Assembly: GCA_014238205.1 (NCBI GenBank) | Contig: JABABM010000007.1 | Location: 1-56,616, forward strand | Source: Phycisphaerales bacterium | GTDB taxonomy: Bacteria; Planctomycetota; Phycisphaerae; Phycisphaerales; SM1A02 | DNA length: 56,616 bases | Reading direction: 5' to 3' | Shown: one piece after another, positions 51,943 through 56,616 of the stretch | Numbering within the stretch: the first letter of the stretch is position 1 | Layout: each line of letters begins with the position of its first letter | Program-made: the position numbers and the translations under genes | The notes under the pieces: model-generated | What the model saw: only the letters and a program-made list of their open reading frames with translations | Told to the model about the DNA's origin: nothing | Databases searched by the model: none

Positions 51943-54369
51943 TCAGGACCATTCCTGCAGGATGATTAGCAGATCTAGCACATCGACGACACCATCACCG
52001 TTGAGGTCGGCACCGCTGCACTCACCGGGGCAGGAGCCCCAGTCGGCGATGATGACCAGCAGGTCGAGCACGTCGACCAGGCTGTCGCCATTGAGGTCGC
52101 CGTAGACCGGCGGATCGATGATGATGACATCATCATCGTCGCTGACCTTGCCGTTGATCACGACATTGTTGGCGTACACCTTGTAGCCATTGGTGTCGAG
52201 GTAGCCGTCGACCACGAGGGTGTCGCAGTAGAAGGCCTCTCCGGCATCCTGGCCGAGGCTGTCGTTGTCATGGGTATCCACCAGGCGTGCCGATGACATG
52301 CCGTCGATGCGGAGCGTTCCCAGCGGGAAGTTGCCCGCTGCGCCCTGCTCAAGACCGTCCTCGGTATTGCCCAGGTCGGTTCCCATGACCTCGATGTCCT
52401 GGACGCCGTCGGTACGACCGGTGGCATGCAGTTCAGCGAGGCTCATGTGGAAGTTGCCCGGGTCATTGATCTCCAGGTTCACGTGTCCACCGATGCGGAC
52501 CGCCCAGAACTCGTGTGGCATGGTGAGGCTGGCATCGGGACCGGCGGTGTAACTGCCGTCCACGTTGAAGCCGTCACCAGGCTGGGTCTCGTCACCACCG
52601 AGCAGGCCGCCCTGGTCGATTACACCATTGATCGTGCCATGGTTGATGAGGCCACCCAGAAGGAGGTACTCACCACGGTGGATGGTGATTATCCCCGAGG
52701 CCGTATTTTCGAGATCACCAATCTGCATCAGGTCATGGATTACGTTCATTCTATGTTCACACTTAAGATCTCCAGTCAGGTGACCCTGGGCGTTCAGGGT
52801 TCCCCCTCCCCCCCCCGAATCCGTTTCAAGCTTAATGCCCCCCTCGATTACAGAGCCTGGCTGCATCGTGCAGTGATTCGCTGTGAATCTAAAGCCGTAA
52901 TCGGGGATTCCGGTGTCAGCGATGCTTAACGTGGCATTGTGGCGGAGGATCGTCGTTCCCGTCACTGTGGCGGAATCGCCAAAGATCTCCAGTGTTGCGC
53001 CGGTCCTGACCGTGATATCACTGAACTGGATATCCCCTTCGAGATAGCTAGTTCCGCTTACACCAGAATAGACCGGGCCAGCAAACTCTTGGACGCCATA
53101 CAGAGAGGCACAGCCGGAGAGAATCGTGACTACATCCTCCGGAGTGGAAAGCGATCCATCAACAACCCAGAATGCAATGCACTTTCCATTGAAGTTCAAT
53201 CCTGGTTCCCCACTCATTACGTTAGCGAGTCCCTCGATCGAGTCATTGTCACTGGCTGCGGCAATGGCTTCTGCGAAGGTTTCGTAGTTGTTGCCGCTGG
53301 TGAGGTTGACGTAGTTGGGCGGCACTTCGCAGTCGTCGATGATGCCGTCACCATCTGAATCCGGCTCGCATTCATCGGGCGTGCCGTCGCTATCGCAGTC
53401 CTCGGACGTGCCATCGGCGATGTCACAGTCGTCAGGGACACCGTTGCCATTGCAGTCGGCGCCTTCGCATTCGTCGGGAATGCCGTTGCCGTTGCAGTCG
53501 CTTGACGTGCCATCGGCGATATCGCATTCGTCGGGAATGGCATTGCCGTTGCAGTCGCTTGACGTGCCATCGGCGATGTCATCAGCATCGTTGATGCCGT
53601 TGCCGTTGCAGTCGAATGATTCGCATTCGTCCGGGATGCCGTTCTCGTTGGAGTCATCCGAGTCGCCATTGGCGATGTCGCAGTTGTCAGCGACACCGTT
53701 GCCGTTGCAGTCGTCGATGGGTGCATAGACCACATCGATCGAGCCGTTCATCGACCAGGTGGTGCCGACGGAGTCCTTGCCCTGGAAGATGCCTTCGAGG
53801 TGAATGGACGTGCCAAGGCCGGTGACGGTAAGTCGTGCAACCCGAACCGCAAAGCCACTGCTGCAGTCGGTTCCGGTGAATCCTTCGCTTTCACCCTGCG
53901 CATCTGCAGGGGTAACGTACCAGGCACCGTTGTCGACGAAGACATCTCCACCGACTTCGAACTGGCTGAAATCGATGCCCTGCGTGGACATTTCGTTCCC
54001 GGTCTGGTCAAGGAGACCGATGGTCACGAACGAGTCGTATTCAAGTGAGGGAAATGTTCCAAAAAGCAGCGGGTTGATGGAAGATGAATCATTGCCCCCG
54101 AATGGGTTCTGCCAGAAGGAACCGGTAGGAAGCGCTGAAATGATCTTGTCGACATTTTCATCACCAGCCACCGCATCGAGGCGATCACCGGCTTCGACCA
54201 CCGCGAAGATGTCCACCGTGTAGTGGTCTCCTGCCGGGGCGTTGGCGCCAGTGATGTGGTTTACACCGACGATTTCATAGTCGAGGTTCAGCAGGTCGCC
54301 CATGGCGGAGCCTGCACAAATCAACGTGGTAGCCGTTGCAACGGTCGCCCACCGAGTCCGAGTTGTCAT
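51943..54369 (-). CDS. Large secreted protein with calcium-binding DCNGNG repeats and dockerin-like C-terminus
   Basis: 808 residues from the ATG at 54369, with a signal peptide (TRTRWATVATATTLICAGSAMG). A longer reading to 54465 adds a non-signal Cys/Arg stretch and is not used. Domains: N-terminal beta-rich part (about 25-230), then about 130 residues of repeats DCNGNGIPDECDIADGT-like, as in thrombospondin type 3/calcium-binding linkers; a beta-helix-like middle part with repeated VTGTTILRHNATLSI-type rungs; and two C-terminal dockerin-like EF-hand repeats (DLNGDSLVDVLDLLVII, DLNGDGVVDVLDLLIIL). Dockerin repeats in planctomycetes occur on secreted, surface-anchored proteins. The middle part is less GC-rich than the flanks. 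Confidence 0.85.
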   Translation of the reverse strand: MTTRTRWATVATATTLICAGSAMGDLLNLDYEIVGVNHITGANAPAGDHYTVDIFAVVEAGDRLDAVAGDENVDKIISALPTGSFWQNPFGGNDSSSINPLLFGTFPSLEYDSFVTIGLLDQTGNEMSTQGIDFSQFEVGGDVFVDNGAWYVTPADAQGESEGFTGTDCSSGFAVRVARLTVTGLGTSIHLEGIFQGKDSVGTTWSMNGSIDVVYAPIDDCNGNGVADNCDIANGDSDDSNENGIPDECESFDCNGNGINDADDIADGTSSDCNGNAIPDECDIADGTSSDCNGNGIPDECEGADCNGNGVPDDCDIADGTSEDCDSDGTPDECEPDSDGDGIIDDCEVPPNYVNLTSGNNYETFAEAIAAASDNDSIEGLANVMSGEPGLNFNGKCIAFWVVDGSLSTPEDVVTILSGCASLYGVQEFAGPVYSGVSGTSYLEGDIQFSDITVRTGATLEIFGDSATVTGTTILRHNATLSIADTGIPDYGFRFTANHCTMQPGSVIEGGIKLETDSGGGGGTLNAQGHLTGDLKCEHRMNVIHDLMQIGDLENTASGIITIHRGEYLLLGGLINHGTINGVIDQGGLLGGDETQPGDGFNVDGSYTAGPDASLTMPHEFWAVRIGGHVNLEINDPGNFHMSLAELHATGRTDGVQDIEVMGTDLGNTEDGLEQGAAGNFPLGTLRIDGMSSARLVDTHDNDSLGQDAGEAFYCDTLVVDGYLDTNGYKVYANNVVINGKVSDDDDVIIIDPPVYGDLNGDSLVDVLDLLVIIADWGSCPGECSGADLNGDGVVDVLDLLIILQEWS
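53330..53720 (-). repeat. Tandem repeats coding for DCNGNG(I/V)PDEC units
   Basis: Imperfect units, about 60-63 bp, each encoding DCNGNGIPDECDIADGTSS or close variants, with conserved Asp and Asn typical of Ca2+-binding loops. Two adjacent units are almost identical in DNA (around 53460-53580), which points to recent duplication. Confidence 0.8.
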
Positions 54370-54616
54370 GGAATCTCTCCCCCCCGGAGAAAAAGTCCTT
54401 CTCCCTGGCCTCGAGCATGACTCACAGTCACGACAGGCCAATTCCCTTCCCCAGTAATCTAGCACTCTTGGCCGCCAAGTTGTAGTTGTAAGTGCCTTGC
54501 TGCAAGTGCTTTTCGTCCTCCTGTTCTTCGATGGTGGCTTTTTGACCCCTGTCGCAGCCCTTGGAATCTGACGCTAGCATGCCTTCCTGGGTACGAAGAG
54601 CACTGAAGGAGCCTCC
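54370..54616. promoter_or_regulatory. Shared upstream region of the dockerin and tRNA-binding genes
   Basis: 247 bp between two divergent starts (54369 minus, 54617 plus). It must hold promoters for both, but I cannot single out good hexamer pairs. It contains AAGTGC twice within 20 bp (around 54495-54510). Confidence 0.3.
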
Positions 54617-54979
54617 ATGGCCGATTTTCAATCCACCATCGATTTCGAGACTTTTACCAGGCTGGATCTCCGCGTTGGCACGATCACTGCCGCGGAACAT
54701 CACCCTGATGCCGACCGGCTGTTGAAAGTCAGGTTGGACGATGGATCCGACGCTGGCCGCCAGATCTGCGCTGGAGTACGTGCCTGGTACGAGGATCCAG
54801 AATCTCTGGTTGGTACACAGGTGGTGTTCATCGCAAACCTTGAACCAAGAACCATTCGTGGAGAGATAAGCGAGGGAATGATCCTGGCAGGCACCGCTGC
54901 GGATGCAGAGGGAAATGCCACGGACGTCTGCCTGCTGCGGACCGATCGCCCGGTTCCTGCAGGATCACGTGTCAGTTGA
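54617..54979 (+). CDS. tRNA-binding-domain protein (CsaA/MetRS C-terminal/Trbp111 type)
   Basis: 120 residues, a single OB-fold of the tRNA_bind family: IDFETFTRLDLRVGTITAAEHHPDADRLLKVRLDDG and NLEPRTIRGEISEGMILA are the signature (LDLRVG, HPDADRL, SxGMILA). Stand-alone members bind tRNA (Trbp111, CsaA) and in some bacteria act as chaperones or dimerise MetRS. Which of these is open. AAGGAG precedes the ATG. Confidence 0.88.
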   Translation: MADFQSTIDFETFTRLDLRVGTITAAEHHPDADRLLKVRLDDGSDAGRQICAGVRAWYEDPESLVGTQVVFIANLEPRTIRGEISEGMILAGTAADAEGNATDVCLLRTDRPVPAGSRVS

Positions 54980-55001
54980 AGAATCGCTGGCCTGGCAGGA
55001 T

Positions 55002-56591
55002 CTAGGAACCGGATGCCTCGGCATCTTCCTCGCCTGCCGCATCCACCGTTGCCTCTTCATCCTCGTCCGAGTCGCTCGATGAAACGAAGTTGTGACGTTC
55101 CATGAGCGCCTCGAGGGTGAATGCATCGGCAATCGACCCCGAATCGACAAGTTCATCCTGCATGATGAGATTTGCAAGAAGTCCTGCTTCAGTCATGACC
55201 GTGAACTCATCAAGGGTGATGGGTGTCCGGCTGTTGAGCTGCACGACGACCAGGGCCAGGTTGTCTTCCGAGGCTATGACATCAATACGCTCATCCGGTG
55301 AAAGTTCCACCAGGGAACCGTCCAGGTCGATTGAACTGGCGCGTTCAAGGACAGTCGTTACGACCTCTGTATCTTCTCCGAGGCCCGGAACGATCTGCGA
55401 TGCCCTGGGCATCGATCCCTGGTTCTGAAGGAAGAACTGCGCAAACCGTGGATCGTACTGTTGGAAGGAAGCACCGAGTACGCTTGTTTCATTCGTGCCC
55501 GCGAGTGATTCAAGTCCTTCTGCTCGAGCCCTGGCCCGAACGTCGTCGATGGTCTGTACCAGTTGCCGGTAGTGGGCAAGCCGTTGCAGGTCCGCACTGA
55601 GTTCTTCGCGGATCTCCTCCACGTCTGCCGGAGACCGTGCGGCATCCGTTTCAATCACGCGGAATACATACAGGTTGTTCTGTCGATCCTTCAGGACGGG
55701 TCCGGCCACGCCTTCCTGGATCGGGTAGAGACCGTTTCCTTTGAACTCCTTTGCTTCAGCGGCAAGAGCTGGAAGGTTGATGGGTCGCTGTCCGTACTTG
55801 TCTGTCGTCGCAAGCCCGATTCCCTTGATCAAGCGGAGTTCGTCGAGAGGAACAAGGCCCTCGGTTCGTTCCGCCGCGGGGACTTCCAGTCCCTGTTCAG
55901 TCTGCAGCCACTGGCGCAGATCCTCAAGGGAAAGCTGCTGCATGTCCCAGTCTTCTGGCAGAACGACGTATCCGCCGGATTCCTTGAATCCGCGTCGTGG
56001 TGAGCGAAGTTCGTCACCGGCCTTTCTCGAGATCTCCGTCCGGCGATCGTCGGTGAGTTCATCAAGGAGTCGAGCGTGAACAGCTTCGGGAACCTCCGCA
56101 CCAGCTTCGACTTCAGGGATGCCCTTGCCACCCTCGTTCCGCCTCCAGTACTTCAGCAGTTCGATGTCATTCATCGCCTCGCTGGATTCGAGGGACTGCC
56201 TGATGGCGCTGTCGGGTATCACGAGCCATTCGAATGCAAGTCGATCAGGAAGCCTGTAGCCGAAACCGTGGTCACCGGTTCCAGGCTCGATGTCTCCGTA
56301 GAGTTCAAGGTGGGCCTTCAACTGCGCATCATCAGGTTCCTGCCCGCCTTCGGGGGCGTCGGCCTTGATCGAGACAACCTGTGCAGCAATCGTGTCGAAG
56401 AGTTTCCTGCCATTGAGTCTCAGGCGTCGATCGGAGAGGGGGGCGCTTCCAGACAGGTGGCCGAGGTAGTTCACGATTCCGATGTAGTTCGAATATGTCT
56501 GGAGCACGGTGGTGGGACTTACACCGAGGCTCCGACTGATCTGGATGGCCTGATCATCCGTAATGGGACTTGTTGCAAGTCCACCAATCAT
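55002..56591 (-). CDS. PpiD/SurA-like peptidyl-prolyl isomerase or chaperone, N-terminus possibly missing
   Basis: At least 529 residues. The frame remains open from the ATG at 56591 to the right edge of the window, so the protein probably begins beyond it (a PpiD anchor helix would be expected there). The pattern fits SurA/PpiD-like folding factors: helical N-part, and LYVFRVIETDAARSPADVEEIREELSADLQRLAHYRQLVQTIDDVRARARAEGLESLA towards the end, the typical region after the parvulin domain. The tail is Asp/Glu/Ser-rich. No clear parvulin active site (such as the His-x-x-His pair) could be placed. The acidic tail matches the style of the ribosomal proteins in this window. Confidence 0.55.
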   Translation of the reverse strand: MIGGLATSPITDDQAIQISRSLGVSPTTVLQTYSNYIGIVNYLGHLSGSAPLSDRRLRLNGRKLFDTIAAQVVSIKADAPEGGQEPDDAQLKAHLELYGDIEPGTGDHGFGYRLPDRLAFEWLVIPDSAIRQSLESSEAMNDIELLKYWRRNEGGKGIPEVEAGAEVPEAVHARLLDELTDDRRTEISRKAGDELRSPRRGFKESGGYVVLPEDWDMQQLSLEDLRQWLQTEQGLEVPAAERTEGLVPLDELRLIKGIGLATTDKYGQRPINLPALAAEAKEFKGNGLYPIQEGVAGPVLKDRQNNLYVFRVIETDAARSPADVEEIREELSADLQRLAHYRQLVQTIDDVRARARAEGLESLAGTNETSVLGASFQQYDPRFAQFFLQNQGSMPRASQIVPGLGEDTEVVTTVLERASSIDLDGSLVELSPDERIDVIASEDNLALVVVQLNSRTPITLDEFTVMTEAGLLANLIMQDELVDSGSIADAFTLEALMERHNFVSSSDSDEDEEATVDAAGEEDAEASGS

Positions 56592-56616
56592 GCCTGCTTC
56601 TCCGGCTTCCCGTACG

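Noticed and set aside
52800..52820. C-run in the dockerin gene as a possible frameshift
   Set aside because: Reading frame is continuous on both sides (Gly-rich at the run), so no pseudogene call is needed.

Overview
The window is 56.6 kb of GC-rich bacterial chromosome. The best guess for its origin is Planctomycetota, probably class Phycisphaerae. Three things point there: a long secreted protein with DCNGNGIPDEC-type repeats and a two-repeat dockerin-like C-terminus; several secreted or membrane proteins with no close relatives that I recognise; and a rearranged, gene-poor ribosomal cluster. The assignment is inference; no rRNA gene is present to confirm it.

Layout. 1-4025 (+): NAD(P)HX dehydratase, a YhaM-like OB-fold/HD nuclease, a family 2 glycosyltransferase and an uncharacterised GHQP-motif protein. 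4028-5422 (-): a secreted protein. 5667-20302 (+): the S10/spc/alpha ribosomal supercluster (27 genes, rpsJ to rplQ, with secY, infA, rpmJ and rpoA), a promoter-like site in front and a strong hairpin behind. rpmD, adk, map and rpsD are absent from their usual places. 20404-23411 (+): pheS (without pheT), a membrane protein and tyrS. 23427-25336 (-): a cdaA-ybbR pair for cyclic-di-AMP signalling. 25437-28356 (+): a small conserved protein, a lipoprotein and an RDD membrane protein. 28661-34335 (+): a flagellar island with a FlgN-like chaperone, a soluble histidine kinase, a sigma-54 response regulator, FliE, a FliF whose C-terminus is a FliG C-terminal domain, and a 73-residue ORF that starts with a DQAxxLR motif. 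34398-40100 (-): a DegT aminotransferase, a HEAT-like secreted protein, dnaA with a candidate origin in front of it, and a GNAT acetyltransferase. 40179-43206 (+): a secreted protein, rpmA, obg and another secreted protein. 43231-47059 (-): two tandem thioredoxin-like proteins and mutS. 47157-47229 (+): tRNA-Ala(CGC). 47274-56591: polysaccharide deacetylase (-), ZIP metal transporter (+), ileS (+), dockerin protein (-), a tRNA-binding-domain protein (+) and a PpiD/SurA-like protein (-) that runs to the window edge.

Most notable points. (1) FliF carries a fused FliG C-terminal torque domain, so rotor and MS-ring are joined in one polypeptide. (2) Three separate zinc-ribbon sites (S14, L36 and the C-terminal finger of IleRS) have each lost three of four ligands and kept one Cys; a ZIP transporter sits directly upstream of ileS. 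This suggests a lineage that has removed zinc from its translation machinery. (3) S17, S5, L15, L17 and RpoA all carry acidic, low-complexity C-terminal tails. (4) The 73-residue ORF could be a stand-alone version of the FlhF-activating N-terminus of FlhG. (5) The CdaA DGA motif reads DLG and the TyrRS HIGH motif reads TIGN.
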